A stretch of DNA of 64,000 bases from Labrys wisconsinensis. GTDB lineage: Bacteria; Pseudomonadota; Alphaproteobacteria; Rhizobiales; Labraceae. This document shows, one piece after another, positions 6,492 to 15,065 of the stretch. The notes under the pieces were generated by a model. The model searched no databases. It saw nothing but the letters and a program-made list of their open reading frames with translations, and had not been told where the DNA came from. The translations under genes and the position numbers were made by a program. The stretch covers positions 1 through 64,000 of the forward strand of contig NZ_JAUSVX010000016.1 in assembly GCF_030814995.1 (NCBI RefSeq). The letters run 5' to 3'. Within the stretch, counting starts at the first letter, position 1. Every line of letters starts with the position of its first letter.

Positions 6492-7345
6492 TGTCGATCG
6501 AAGCTCTTCCTGAAGCCGGCACGATGCCACGCCTCGTGCCCATCCGCGCGGACGATGCGTCGGACGCGGCACCGGTCTATCTCTGCCCGCACGTTCCCAA
6601 ATGCGCCGGCAGCACCGTCATCGACCATATGCGCGCCCTGCCCGACGGCCGCTTCGCGATGATGGAAAAGCCGGAGCGCCGAGCCTTCGACCAGGGCGCC
6701 GCGCCGATGCTGGCGACCCTGAGCCGGGCCCGGTTCCTGACCGGGCACTATCTCCCGCACGCGGTTGCCCGCCTATTCGAGGGGCGGCCGGTGCGCGAGA
6801 TCGCCCTCCTGCGCGATCCCGTCGGCTATTTCCGCTCCTTCTACCGCTTCTACCGCCGCCAGACGCGGCGGCGCGACCGGGCGGAGGCCATGGACTTCGC
6901 CTTCTGGTATCGCTGCCAGCGCCGCAATCCCGTCAGCCATTTCCTGCTGTCGCGCTACTGGCGCGTCGGCGTGCTGCGCGAGCTGCTGATGTCGGAGGAC
7001 CAGGCGTTCGACCTCCTCTCCGAGCGGCTCGAGCGCTTCTGGTTCGTCGGCTCCTACCGGCACTGCGACCGCCTGCTCGCCAGCCTCTCCCTGGCGTTCG
7101 ACCTGCCGGCCGAGGTCGAGGACCGCAACGTCAGCAGCGACGCCTTCACCCTGCCGGCGCCTCTGGAGGACCGGATCCGCCGCGAGAACCGGCTCGACCA
7201 GGCGCTGTACGAGGCCTTTGCCGATCGGCTCTGGCAAGGCGGGCCCGTCGGGTCCCGCCCCGCGGCGCTGCCGCCCTGGCCGCACAAGGCGCTCAGCGAG
7301 GCCCGGCTCTGCCTGGCGCGCATCGAGCGTCATCTCCGGACCTGA
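6491..7345 (+). CDS. sulfotransferase-like protein
   Basis: A 284-residue protein resembling the heparan/carbohydrate sulfotransferase fold. PHVPKCAGSTV near residues 35-45 fits the 5'-phosphosulfate loop that binds PAPS, and LLRDPVGYFRSFYRFY near 107-122 fits the 3'-phosphate site with its conserved Arg and Ser. There is no signal peptide. GGGAGG lies about nine bases upstream of the ATG. It follows a lipopolysaccharide-core-type glycosyltransferase in the same operon, so the acceptor may be a surface glycan. Acceptor and actual sulfation activity are inference. Confidence 0.65.
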   Translation: MSIEALPEAGTMPRLVPIRADDASDAAPVYLCPHVPKCAGSTVIDHMRALPDGRFAMMEKPERRAFDQGAAPMLATLSRARFLTGHYLPHAVARLFEGRPVREIALLRDPVGYFRSFYRFYRRQTRRRDRAEAMDFAFWYRCQRRNPVSHFLLSRYWRVGVLRELLMSEDQAFDLLSERLERFWFVGSYRHCDRLLASLSLAFDLPAEVEDRNVSSDAFTLPAPLEDRIRRENRLDQALYEAFADRLWQGGPVGSRPAALPPWPHKALSEARLCLARIERHLRT

Positions 7346-7460
7346 GCGGCCAAAAAATTCTGCGGCGCCTGTCGGACGGCCGACGTCCGCCTCGTCCTTG
7401 GGGCAGACGGCCACATCCGTGCCGTCGCACGAGCGGCCCTGCCGGCCCGCGGAGGATACC

Positions 7461-7883
7461 ATGACCGACAGCACCACCGAGACTGCCCCCGCCAAGCCGC
7501 CGGTGCTCGGCGGCGTCGTGCCCTATCTCAGCGTCGACGGCGCGACCAAGGCCGCCGCCTTCTATGCCGAGGCCTTCGGCGCAACCGAAGTGTTCCGCAT
7601 GCCGCCCGACGAGAAGGGGCGGACCATGCACATCCATCTCCACGTCAACGGCAGCTCGCTGATGCTGAGCGACGCCTATCCCGAGCACGGCCATCCCTGG
7701 GTGGCGCCGCAGGGCTTCAACCTCACCCTGATGGTCGACGACATCGACGCCTGGTGGCAGCGCGCCATCGCCGCCGGCGCCACGGCGATCCTGCCGGTGC
7801 AGACCATGTTCTGGGGCGACCGCTACGCCCAGCTGCGCGACCCCTTCGGCGTGCTCTGGGCGATGAACGCGCCGGCGGCCTGA
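7461..7883 (+). CDS. VOC family protein (PhnB-like glyoxalase fold)
   Basis: A 140-residue protein of the vicinal oxygen chelate superfamily. It opens with VVPYLSVDGATKAAAFYAEAFGA, continues with HIHLHVNGSSLMLSD and ends with a DPFGVLWAMN motif, the pattern of PhnB/YcgA-type proteins. Despite the PhnB name these are not proven phosphonate enzymes; members include demethylubiquinone-related and resistance-type dimers. GGAGGATACC precedes the ATG. It stands between two unrelated groups of genes. Confidence 0.85.
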   Translation: MTDSTTETAPAKPPVLGGVVPYLSVDGATKAAAFYAEAFGATEVFRMPPDEKGRTMHIHLHVNGSSLMLSDAYPEHGHPWVAPQGFNLTLMVDDIDAWWQRAIAAGATAILPVQTMFWGDRYAQLRDPFGVLWAMNAPAA

Positions 7884-7952
7884 GCCGGGCAGCAGAATGG
7901 CGGACGGCGGGGCCGCCGTCCGCCTCGAGACCATCCCCGGCCTGGCCCTTGC

Positions 7953-8321
7953 TCAGGCCGACGTGACCGAGCGGTTGTGCGCGAACCAGAGCTCGGCGGC
8001 CGCCAGCACGGCCACGATCAGGCCGGCGGCGACATGCACCGTCATGGCCTCGGCCGAGGACGCAAAGCCCAGCAGCCAGGGCGAGAGCAGCGTCAGGACG
8101 CCGAGGACCATGTTGGCCCATTCCTCCCATTGCGCGAAGGCAACCAGCGCGCCGATGGCGACCAGGGCGATGAGCACCCCGGCGACCCAGGCGCTCCAGG
8201 CGGCCGACGCCATGGCGCCGAAGCCCAGCACCCAGGGCGAGAGGGCCAGGCACACGCCGACGACGGCGTTGACGACGTCGAGGGCGGTCTCTCCAGTCTT
8301 GCGGTTGGCTTGCATGACCAT
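7953..8321 (-). CDS. SPW-repeat integral membrane protein
   Basis: A 122-residue protein with four hydrophobic helices and the paired signature LSPWVLGF (about residue 26) and LSPWLLGF (about 79) that defines the SPW repeat family. These are small inner-membrane proteins of unknown function. AAAGGAG lies eight bases before the ATG at 8321; another in-frame ATG follows two codons later. Confidence 0.85.
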   Translation of the reverse strand: MVMQANRKTGETALDVVNAVVGVCLALSPWVLGFGAMASAAWSAWVAGVLIALVAIGALVAFAQWEEWANMVLGVLTLLSPWLLGFASSAEAMTVHVAAGLIVAVLAAAELWFAHNRSVTSA

Positions 8322-8508
8322 TGTCGTAGCTCCTTTCCATCGGGCCCGCGCAGCGGCGCGGGCCAGGCCGGAAAGCAGTCGTGACGACATCGTCCGCGGC
8401 GCCGTCACGAAGCTCGTGTTCATCCGGCGATCCGATCGACATTGTATCACGATCGCGCCCGAAGAACATCAAGAGAACATGCAGGCCGAGCCGCGAGGTC
8501 CCTCGGCC

Positions 8509-9381
8509 TCACCCCTTCACCGCGCCCGCCGTCAGCCCGGCGACGATGTATTTCTGCGCCAGCAGGAACATCAGGATCGCCGGCAGGATGGTCAGGGTGA
8601 TGAAGGCCAGCACCAGCTGCCAGGCGGTGGAATATTCGCCCTGATAGGCCATCAGCCCGAGCGGCCAGGGGAAATTGGCGTCGGAGTTGAGCAGGATCAG
8701 CGGCAGGAGATAATTGTTCCAGGAGCCGACGAAGGCGACGATCGCCACCGTCGCCAGAATCGGCAGGGAGAGCGGCAGCGTCACCAGGAGGAAGTACCTG
8801 ACATAGCCGCAGCCGTCGACCAGGGCCGCGTCGAGCAGCTCGGAGGGCAGTTGCCGGAAGGCGTTGCGCAAGAGCAGCACCGCCATGCCGAGGCCGAAGG
8901 CGACCTGCGGCAGCACCACGCCCCAGGCGGTGTCGAGCAGGCCGAGATTGCGCACCTTGATGAAGATCGGCAGGATCGCGGTCGCCGCCGGGAACATCAT
9001 GCCGATCAGGAGATAGGCGAGCAGGAAGCGCTCGCCGAAGAAGCGCAGATGCGCGAAGGCGAAGGCGGCGAGCGCGGCCAGAGTCAAGGTCAGCGCCACG
9101 GTGAGCCCGGCGATGATCAGCGAATTGCCGAGCAGGCGCCAATAGCGTGCGCTCGCCAGGATGTCCCAGTAATTGGCCCAGACCCAGCGCGCCGGCAAGC
9201 CGAACGGGTTGGCCCTGAGGTCGCCGAGGTCCTTGAAGCCGCCGAGGGCGGTCGCCAGCAGCGGCACCAGCACGATCGCCGCGACGATCAGGAGCACGCC
9301 CAGGCGCAGGATCGGCCCGGGGTGGAAGGGGCTGCGCGCCGGCGCGGCGGCCTGCGGGCGGGCGAGGGCGAGCTCAGTCAT
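8509..9381 (-). CDS. carbohydrate ABC transporter permease, MalG type
   Basis: A 290-residue inner-membrane permease with six predicted helices. The EAA loop that docks the ATPase is readable as DAALVDGCGYVRYFLLVTLP around residue 190. It is the second permease of the importer: its start overlaps the end of the upstream permease by eight bases. Together with the upstream permease and binding protein it forms a CUT1-type sugar importer. No ATP-binding subunit lies nearby, so a shared MsmK/UgpC-like ATPase encoded elsewhere is presumed. Confidence 0.92.
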   Translation of the reverse strand: MTELALARPQAAAPARSPFHPGPILRLGVLLIVAAIVLVPLLATALGGFKDLGDLRANPFGLPARWVWANYWDILASARYWRLLGNSLIIAGLTVALTLTLAALAAFAFAHLRFFGERFLLAYLLIGMMFPAATAILPIFIKVRNLGLLDTAWGVVLPQVAFGLGMAVLLLRNAFRQLPSELLDAALVDGCGYVRYFLLVTLPLSLPILATVAIVAFVGSWNNYLLPLILLNSDANFPWPLGLMAYQGEYSTAWQLVLAFITLTILPAILMFLLAQKYIVAGLTAGAVKG

Positions 9382-10258
9382 CGCGCATGAACCAGCGCTT
9401 GTAGCCGAAGGCGAAGGCGACGCAGATGCAGAACAGAATCACCCCGACGGCCGAGCCGAAGCCGACGCGCATGCGGGTGATGCCGAAGGAATAGAGGAAG
9501 GACACCATGGTGTGGGTGGAATTGAACGGCCCGCCGCCGGTCAGCGGGATCACCATGTCGAAGAACTGCAGCGAGCCGATCACCGAGAAGAACACGGAGA
9601 GGCGGAGCATCGGCCCGAGCTGTGGCAGCGTGATGTAGCGAAAGCGCTGCCAGGCGCCGGCGCCGTCGATGCGGGCCGCCTCGTAGAGCGAGGCGTCGAT
9701 GCCCTGCAGGCCGGCGATGTAGAGCATCATGTGGAAGCCGAAATATTTCCACACCACCACGGTGAGAACCGCCACTTCGGCGAGATGCCGGTCGGCCAGC
9801 ATGTAGACGGGCTGGCTGCCGAGGCCCTGCGCCAGGGCCGAGACCAGGCCGTAGTCGCCGTCGAAGACGAAGCGCCAGATCAGCCCGGCGGCGACGTCGG
9901 CGAGGATGTAGGGCAGGAAGAAGATCAGGCGGAAGGCGGTGGTGCCGACCTGCCGCCCCGCCAGCCAGAGCGCCAGGCCGAGGGCGAGGGGCAGCTGCAC
10001 CGCGAGCGAGGCGAGGATGATCCAGCCATTGTTGGCGAGGGCGGAGAGGAAGGTCGGGTTGGCCAGCACCGAGACATAGTTGCGCCAGCCGACGAACTGG
10101 CTCGGCGTGCCGTAGCCGTCCCAGTTGTAGAGGCTGTACCAGGCCGCCTCGCCCACCGGCATGATGACGAACACGGTGAACACCGCCAGCGCCGGCGGCA
10201 GGAACACCAGCGCCGTGATCCGGTTGGAGCGCGCCAGCGGGGCTGCGTGGGCTGCCAT
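9374..10258 (-). CDS. carbohydrate ABC transporter permease, MalF type
   Basis: A 294-residue inner-membrane permease with about six helices. Its EAA loop (EAARIDGAGAWQRFRYITLP) lies near residue 200. AGGAGG is four to five bases before the ATG at 10258, which sets the start. It follows the binding-protein gene after a 252-bp gap filled with an inverted repeat and overlaps the MalG-type gene downstream. Confidence 0.92.
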   Translation of the reverse strand: MAAHAAPLARSNRITALVFLPPALAVFTVFVIMPVGEAAWYSLYNWDGYGTPSQFVGWRNYVSVLANPTFLSALANNGWIILASLAVQLPLALGLALWLAGRQVGTTAFRLIFFLPYILADVAAGLIWRFVFDGDYGLVSALAQGLGSQPVYMLADRHLAEVAVLTVVVWKYFGFHMMLYIAGLQGIDASLYEAARIDGAGAWQRFRYITLPQLGPMLRLSVFFSVIGSLQFFDMVIPLTGGGPFNSTHTMVSFLYSFGITRMRVGFGSAVGVILFCICVAFAFGYKRWFMRDD

Positions 10259-10329
10259 GATGCCTCCTGTCTCAGCCGGCCGAAGGCCGGTCGCCCCGGA
10301 ACCGCCGTCTCCTCCCACCCATGGGCGAC

Positions 10330-10445
10330 ATTGGCCGTCATGGGCGGGCTCGTCCCGGCCATAGCGGAACGGTTGCGGCTAGAACGGCACTGGTTGCACC
10401 ACCCTCGACCGTCATGGCCGGGACGAGCCCGGCCATGACGGTCTG
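10330..10445. repeat. dispersed inverted repeat of the CCGTCATGG type
   Basis: The gap between the binding-protein and permease genes contains a half element (CGTCATGGGCGGGCTCGTCC) and, 60 bp on, a full palindromic element (CCGTCATGGCCGGGACGAGC then CCGGCCATGACGG). A spacer contains GGAACGGTTGCGG. The same family, with the same spacer words, recurs at 44.8-45.1 kb. Such a hairpin inside an operon often protects the upstream mRNA, here that of the abundant binding protein. Confidence 0.75.
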
Positions 10446-10510
10446 GGCTGGGGTCGGCGCCGAAAGCCTGTTCCGTTTGCCTCGGCCATGTCGCCTCAGC
10501 AACCATACCC

Positions 10511-11833
10511 CTACTTCTCGTCCCAGGCCTGCTGGATGGCGGCGGCGGCGTCCTCGGGCGTCATCTCGCCGGCGGCGACCGCCACGGAGATGTCGTTGAC
10601 GACGCGGCCGACGGAGGGGCCGAGGTCCTGGTCGAGGAAGATCTGGTGATAGGTGGAGGCGGCGATGTCGCTCGCCATGCGCTTCACCAGCGGGTCCTCG
10701 ATCCAGGCCTCGGCGCCCTTGAGGGCCGGGATGTAGACGCCGGCGGCGGCCGCCTGCTTCTGGTAGGGCTCCGACATCAGGAAGGCGGCGAAGTCGAAGG
10801 CCTCCTTCGGCGCATCCTTGGTGATCAGCCAGCCGTTGATGCCGCCGAGCGTGTCGGTCGGCGCGCCCTTGCCGCCGGCCAAGGCGGGGAAGCTCAGGAT
10901 GCCGATATTGTCCTTGGAAAGGCCCTTGCCGTCGGCGGCGTTGTTGGCCTGGGTGCCGAGCAGCCAGCTGCCCATGAGCTGGATCGCGCCTTTGCCGTCG
11001 CCCCACAGGCCTGCCGCCTGCAGGTGGGTGGTCTGGAGATAGCCGGGCTGGAAGGGATCGAGCGCCGCGAGCTCGCGCAGCCGCTTGCCCGCCTCGACGA
11101 AGACCGGGTTGTTGAAGCCGCCGTCCTTGCCGGCGGTGGCATCGGCCAGGGCCTGCGCGCCGCCGATGCGCATCATCAGGTAGGACCAGTAGAAATGCAT
11201 AGGCCATTTCTCGCCGCCGCCGACGATGATCGGCGTGATGCCGGCGGCCTTGAGCGTCTTCACCGCGGCGAGGAAGTCGTCCCAGGTCCTGATCTTGCCG
11301 GCGTCGACGCCGGCCTTGGCGAACAGCGCCTTGTTGTAGAAGAACACGACCTCGCTGAGCTGCAGCGGCAGGCCATAGGTCTTGCCGTCGATCTGGAAGG
11401 CCCTGACCGCCGGCCCGGAAAACCGCTCCAGCCCCGGCGCCGCGGCGGCGGTGACGTCCTGGAGATAGCCGGCGCGCTCCTGGGCCCGCATCACGCCGCC
11501 CGACCAGCTGTAGATGATCTGCGGCCGGTCGGCCGATTGCAGCATGGTCGGCAGCTTGGCCTTGTAGGCCTCGTTCTCGAGGTAGTTGACCTCGACCTTG
11601 ACCCCGGGATGCTGCTGCTCGAAGTCGCGGGCGGCCTGCTGCCAGATCTTCACCGCGCCGGGAATGGTCTCGACATGGGCCAGGCGGATGGTGGTCTCGG
11701 CCAGGGCCGGCAGGCTCGCCGGCATCGCCAGCGCCGCGCCGCCGAGCACCGCGCCGACCAGACGCGCCAGGACCGTCTTCGACAGCGCCCCCCTGCGCTC
11801 GGCCCCGCAATCCGAACCTTCCGATCTCATCAT
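10511..11833 (-). CDS. sugar ABC transporter extracellular solute-binding protein
   Basis: A 440-residue periplasmic binding protein of the MalE/UgpB group. A signal peptide (LVGAVLGGAALAMPASLPALA) covers roughly residues 25-45, then comes a mature domain beginning ETTIRLAHVET. Typical binding-protein features include EVNYLENEAYKAKLPTMLQS and the hinge region WLLGTQANN. GAGGAGG lies five bases before the ATG. It faces the ROK regulator across 201 bp. The ligand cannot be read; a di- or oligosaccharide is suggested by the ThuA and dehydrogenase genes next to it. Confidence 0.92.
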   Translation of the reverse strand: MMRSEGSDCGAERRGALSKTVLARLVGAVLGGAALAMPASLPALAETTIRLAHVETIPGAVKIWQQAARDFEQQHPGVKVEVNYLENEAYKAKLPTMLQSADRPQIIYSWSGGVMRAQERAGYLQDVTAAAAPGLERFSGPAVRAFQIDGKTYGLPLQLSEVVFFYNKALFAKAGVDAGKIRTWDDFLAAVKTLKAAGITPIIVGGGEKWPMHFYWSYLMMRIGGAQALADATAGKDGGFNNPVFVEAGKRLRELAALDPFQPGYLQTTHLQAAGLWGDGKGAIQLMGSWLLGTQANNAADGKGLSKDNIGILSFPALAGGKGAPTDTLGGINGWLITKDAPKEAFDFAAFLMSEPYQKQAAAAGVYIPALKGAEAWIEDPLVKRMASDIAASTYHQIFLDQDLGPSVGRVVNDISVAVAAGEMTPEDAAAAIQQAWDEK

Positions 11834-12034
11834 GCGCTCCTCCTCGCGATTGGCTTATTTTTCTACGGATCACGAATTAAATCATGTCAGCAGGCCGGCA
11901 AGCCTGTCAAGATGGGCCGGAAAACCAGCTTGAATCTCGCAGTGCAGCATGAAACTGCCGTTGACACAGCCATGAGGGCCGACGAATAAATGCGCATCAG
12001 AAATTAAATTTCGCCCCGGTGCCCTCCCCCTGCG
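11834..12034. promoter_or_regulatory. divergent regulatory region of the sugar locus
   Basis: An AT-rich region unlike its surroundings. TTGACA (11961-11966) and AATAAA (11985-11990), 18 bp apart, form a plausible plus-strand promoter for the ROK gene. A perfect palindrome GAAATTAAATTTC lies at 12000-12012, and a related ATTAAAT word lies at 11875-11881 near the transporter start. ROK repressors of the NagC type bind AT-rich palindromes, so these are the best operator candidates. Confidence 0.5.
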
Positions 12035-13261
12035 ATGAAGACGGCCGATCCCGAATTGATGCGCGCGATCAATCGCTTCCACGTGATGGACGCGATCCGC
12101 CGCCATGGCCCCATCGCCCGGGTCGAGATCTCGGACCGCACCGAGCTCAGCGCCACCACGGTCTCGGCGATCACCGCGGCGCTGCTCGACGACCGGCTGA
12201 TCGTCACCCGCCAGGAGGGCGCCATCCGCGACGCGGCCCGCGGCCGGCCGCGGGTGATGCTGGAGCTCAACCCGGACGCGGCGCACGTGGTCGGGGTCAA
12301 GCTCTCGCCGCACCACATCACCGTGGCGGTGACCAATTTCCGGGCCGACCTGCTCGCCAGCCTGTCCCTGCCGATCCGGCTCGACCGCCAGCCCGACGCG
12401 GTCATCCTCGACCTCGTCGAGGACGGCATCCGGCGCTGCGTGCTCGATGCCGGCCTCGACATCGAGGAGATCGTCGGCATCTGCGTCGGGCTGCCCGGGG
12501 TGGTGGAGCGCGCCGGCGGCGTCTGCCGCCAGAGCCCGGTGTTCCGCGAGCGCAACGTTCCGGTCGCGGCCGGGCTGAAGCGGCGCTTCCCGCAGGCAGC
12601 GGTGTCGATCGACAGCGACGTCAACCTGGTGACGCTGGCCGAGCACTGGTTCGGCGACGCCCGCGGGCTGGACGATTTCCTGGTGGTCAGCGTCGAGCAC
12701 GGGCTAGGCCTCGGCATCCTGCACAATGGCGAGCTCTTCCGCGGCGCCAACGGCCTCAGCCCCGACCTCGGCGACCTCACGGTGCGGCCGCCCGAGACCA
12801 GCAATGCCGCCCGGCTCGCTTCGATCGCCTCGGAGGCCGGCATCCTGGCCGAGGCCGAGGTGCTGCTGCGCGGCACCGAGCACGAGCGCGCCTTCCGGCT
12901 CGACCGCGGCATGGCCAAGGTGCTGGAGCTGGCGGGGGCCGGCGACCGGGCGATCCTCGCCCTGCTCGCCGGAGTGGGCGAGGCGCTGGGCTTTGCCATC
13001 GCCAACCTGATCACCCTGTTCGCCCCGCCCAAGGTCATCCTGGCCGGCGCCGCCATGGAGGCCGAGGCGGCGCTGCTCGGGCCGCTCCGGCGCACGGTCG
13101 CCATGCTGGTGCCGCCCAGCCTCGCCGACGTCGCCGAGATCGTGGTGCACCGCTGGAGCGACGACATGTGGGCGCGCGGCGCCGCCGCCATGACGCTGCG
13201 CGACCTCTACGGCGCGCCCTGGGGCACCACCGGCCCGGCACCCCGGCCCCCTCCCCCCTGA
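12035..13261 (+). CDS. ROK family transcriptional regulator (NagC/XylR type)
   Basis: A 408-residue regulator. An N-terminal winged helix (residues 8-60, with ISDRTELSATTVSAITAALL) is followed by a ROK sugar-kinase fold. The kinase signatures are degraded: the usual GEIGH motif reads SPDLGDL, the TGIGGG loop reads VEHGLGLG, and the zinc cysteine cluster is missing. It should therefore sense sugar without phosphorylating it. It is divergent from the ABC importer and first in a run with the dehydrogenase and ThuA genes, so it probably controls all of them. Confidence 0.88.
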   Translation: MKTADPELMRAINRFHVMDAIRRHGPIARVEISDRTELSATTVSAITAALLDDRLIVTRQEGAIRDAARGRPRVMLELNPDAAHVVGVKLSPHHITVAVTNFRADLLASLSLPIRLDRQPDAVILDLVEDGIRRCVLDAGLDIEEIVGICVGLPGVVERAGGVCRQSPVFRERNVPVAAGLKRRFPQAAVSIDSDVNLVTLAEHWFGDARGLDDFLVVSVEHGLGLGILHNGELFRGANGLSPDLGDLTVRPPETSNAARLASIASEAGILAEAEVLLRGTEHERAFRLDRGMAKVLELAGAGDRAILALLAGVGEALGFAIANLITLFAPPKVILAGAAMEAEAALLGPLRRTVAMLVPPSLADVAEIVVHRWSDDMWARGAAAMTLRDLYGAPWGTTGPAPRPPPP

Positions 13262-13277
13262 CCCGCGGACGGATCCC

Positions 13278-14375
13278 ATGGACCCCATCGGCATCGGCAT
13301 CATCGGATGCGGCACTATCAGCCCGGCCTATCTCAAGGCGGCGGCGGGCTTCCCCATCCTCTCGATCAAGGGCCTCGCCGACCTCGACCCGGCGGCGGCC
13401 GAACGGCGCGCCGCCGAATTCGGACTGAGGGCGCGCAGCATCGACGAGCTCCTCGCCGATCCGGCGATCGAGATCGTCGTCAACCTCACCATCCCCAAGG
13501 CGCATGTCGAGGTCGGGCTCAAGGCGATCGCCGCCGGCAAGCACGTGCATTCGGAAAAGCCGCTCGGCATCACCACGGCCGAGGCCGCGCCGCTGCTCGC
13601 GGCCGCCAAGGCGCGGGGGCTGCGGGTCGGCTGCGCGCCCGACACCTTCCTCGGCGGCGGCCAGCAGGCGTGCCGCGCCCTGGTCGACGAAGGCGCGATC
13701 GGCACGCCGATCGCGGGCACCGCCTTCTTCATGTGCCCGGGCCATGAGAGCTGGCACCCCAATCCCGGCTTCTACTACGCCGCCGGTGGCGGCCCGATGC
13801 TCGACATGGGACCCTATTACGTCACCGCCCTGGTCAACCTGCTCGGCCCGGTGGCGCGCGTCGCCGGCGTCGCCACGCGCCTGCGCGGCGAGCGGCTGAT
13901 CACCAGCGAGCCGCTGAACGGCACGGTGATCCCGGTGGAGGTCGCCACTCACGTGGCCGGCACGCTGGAATTCGTCAGCGGCGCCGCGGTCAGCATCGCC
14001 ATGAGCTTCGACGTGCCGCGCCACCGCCACAGCTGCATCGAGCTCTACGGCAGCGACGCCGCCCTGATCGTGCCGGACCCCAATCATTTCGGCGGCGAGA
14101 TCGCCCTCGCCCCGCCGCGCGGCGACTGGCGGACCATGCCGACCGAGCATGCCTATGCCGACGGCAATTATCGCAGCATCGGCGTCGCCGACATGGCGCA
14201 CGCCATCCGCACCGGCCGGCCGCACCGGGCGAGCGGCGAGCTCGGCTTCCACGTGCTGGAGGTGATGGAGGCGTTCCAGCGCTCCTCCGACGAGGGACGC
14301 CACATCGCCATCGAGACCCGGCCGGCACGCCCGGCGCCGCTGCCGCCCGGGCTTGCGCCAGGCCAGCTCGATTGA
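13278..14375 (+). CDS. Gfo/Idh/MocA family sugar dehydrogenase
   Basis: A 365-residue NAD(P)-dependent dehydrogenase. GIIGCGTISPAYL near residue 6 is the cofactor loop, EKPLGITT near 92 carries the family lysine, and GGPMLDMGPYYVTAL near 171-185 is the substrate loop. It starts 16 bp after the ROK gene and is followed 44 bp on by the ThuA gene. The pairing of a Gfo/Idh enzyme with ThuA resembles thuB-thuA of Sinorhizobium and Agrobacterium, where disaccharides are oxidised at C3. Trehalose as substrate here is not established. Confidence 0.9.
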   Translation: MDPIGIGIIGCGTISPAYLKAAAGFPILSIKGLADLDPAAAERRAAEFGLRARSIDELLADPAIEIVVNLTIPKAHVEVGLKAIAAGKHVHSEKPLGITTAEAAPLLAAAKARGLRVGCAPDTFLGGGQQACRALVDEGAIGTPIAGTAFFMCPGHESWHPNPGFYYAAGGGPMLDMGPYYVTALVNLLGPVARVAGVATRLRGERLITSEPLNGTVIPVEVATHVAGTLEFVSGAAVSIAMSFDVPRHRHSCIELYGSDAALIVPDPNHFGGEIALAPPRGDWRTMPTEHAYADGNYRSIGVADMAHAIRTGRPHRASGELGFHVLEVMEAFQRSSDEGRHIAIETRPARPAPLPPGLAPGQLD

Positions 14376-14419
14376 GCCGATTCAAAGCCTTTGAAACGAT
14401 TCAGAATGGAGAGAGGATC

Positions 14420-15058
14420 ATGCGCGAGGCCTTGATCGTCTGGGGCGGCTGGAGCGGCCACGAGCCCGAGCAGGGCGCCGCCATCGTCGCCGGCATGCTC
14501 GAGGAGGAAGGCTTCAAGGTCTATGTCGAGACCTCGACCGAGGCCTTCGCCGACCCGGCGATCCACGACATGAGCCTGATCGTGCCGATCTACACCATGT
14601 CGAAGATCGAGAAGGAGGAGGTCGACAACCTCACCAGGGCGGTCGAGGGCGGCGTCGGCCTCGGCGGCTATCACGGCGGCATGTGCGACGCCTTCCGCGA
14701 GGCGGTCGCCTATCAATTCATGTGCGGCGGCCAATGGGTGGCCCATCCCGGCAACATCATCGACTATCGCGTCAATATTGTCGGCGACGACCCGATCGTC
14801 GCGGGCCTCGCCGATTTCGACTATCGCTCCGAGCAGTACTACATGCATGTCGACCCCTCGAACGAGGTGCTGGCGACGACGCGCTTCTCCGGTGAGCACG
14901 CGGCCTGGATCGAGGGCGTGGTCATGCCGGTCGCCTGGAAGCGCCGGCACGGCAAGGGACGCGTGTTCTATTCCGCCCTCGGCCACGTGGCCAGGGAGTT
15001 CGAGGTGCCGGAGATGAAGACGATGCTGAAGCGCGGCCTGCTCTGGGCGGCGCGCTGA
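14420..15058 (+). CDS. ThuA domain-containing protein
   Basis: A 212-residue protein with the glutamine-amidotransferase-like ThuA fold. GGWSGHEPEQGAAIV near residue 9 and LGGYHGGMCDAFR near 80-92 are typical, but no catalytic Cys-His-Glu triad is obvious. ThuA proteins take part in trehalose and related disaccharide catabolism in rhizobia, partnered with a Gfo/Idh dehydrogenase. GGAGAGAGG sits just upstream of the ATG. It ends seven bases from a convergent gene. Confidence 0.88.
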   Translation: MREALIVWGGWSGHEPEQGAAIVAGMLEEEGFKVYVETSTEAFADPAIHDMSLIVPIYTMSKIEKEEVDNLTRAVEGGVGLGGYHGGMCDAFREAVAYQFMCGGQWVAHPGNIIDYRVNIVGDDPIVAGLADFDYRSEQYYMHVDPSNEVLATTRFSGEHAAWIEGVVMPVAWKRRHGKGRVFYSALGHVAREFEVPEMKTMLKRGLLWAAR

Positions 15059-15065
15059 AACGGCG

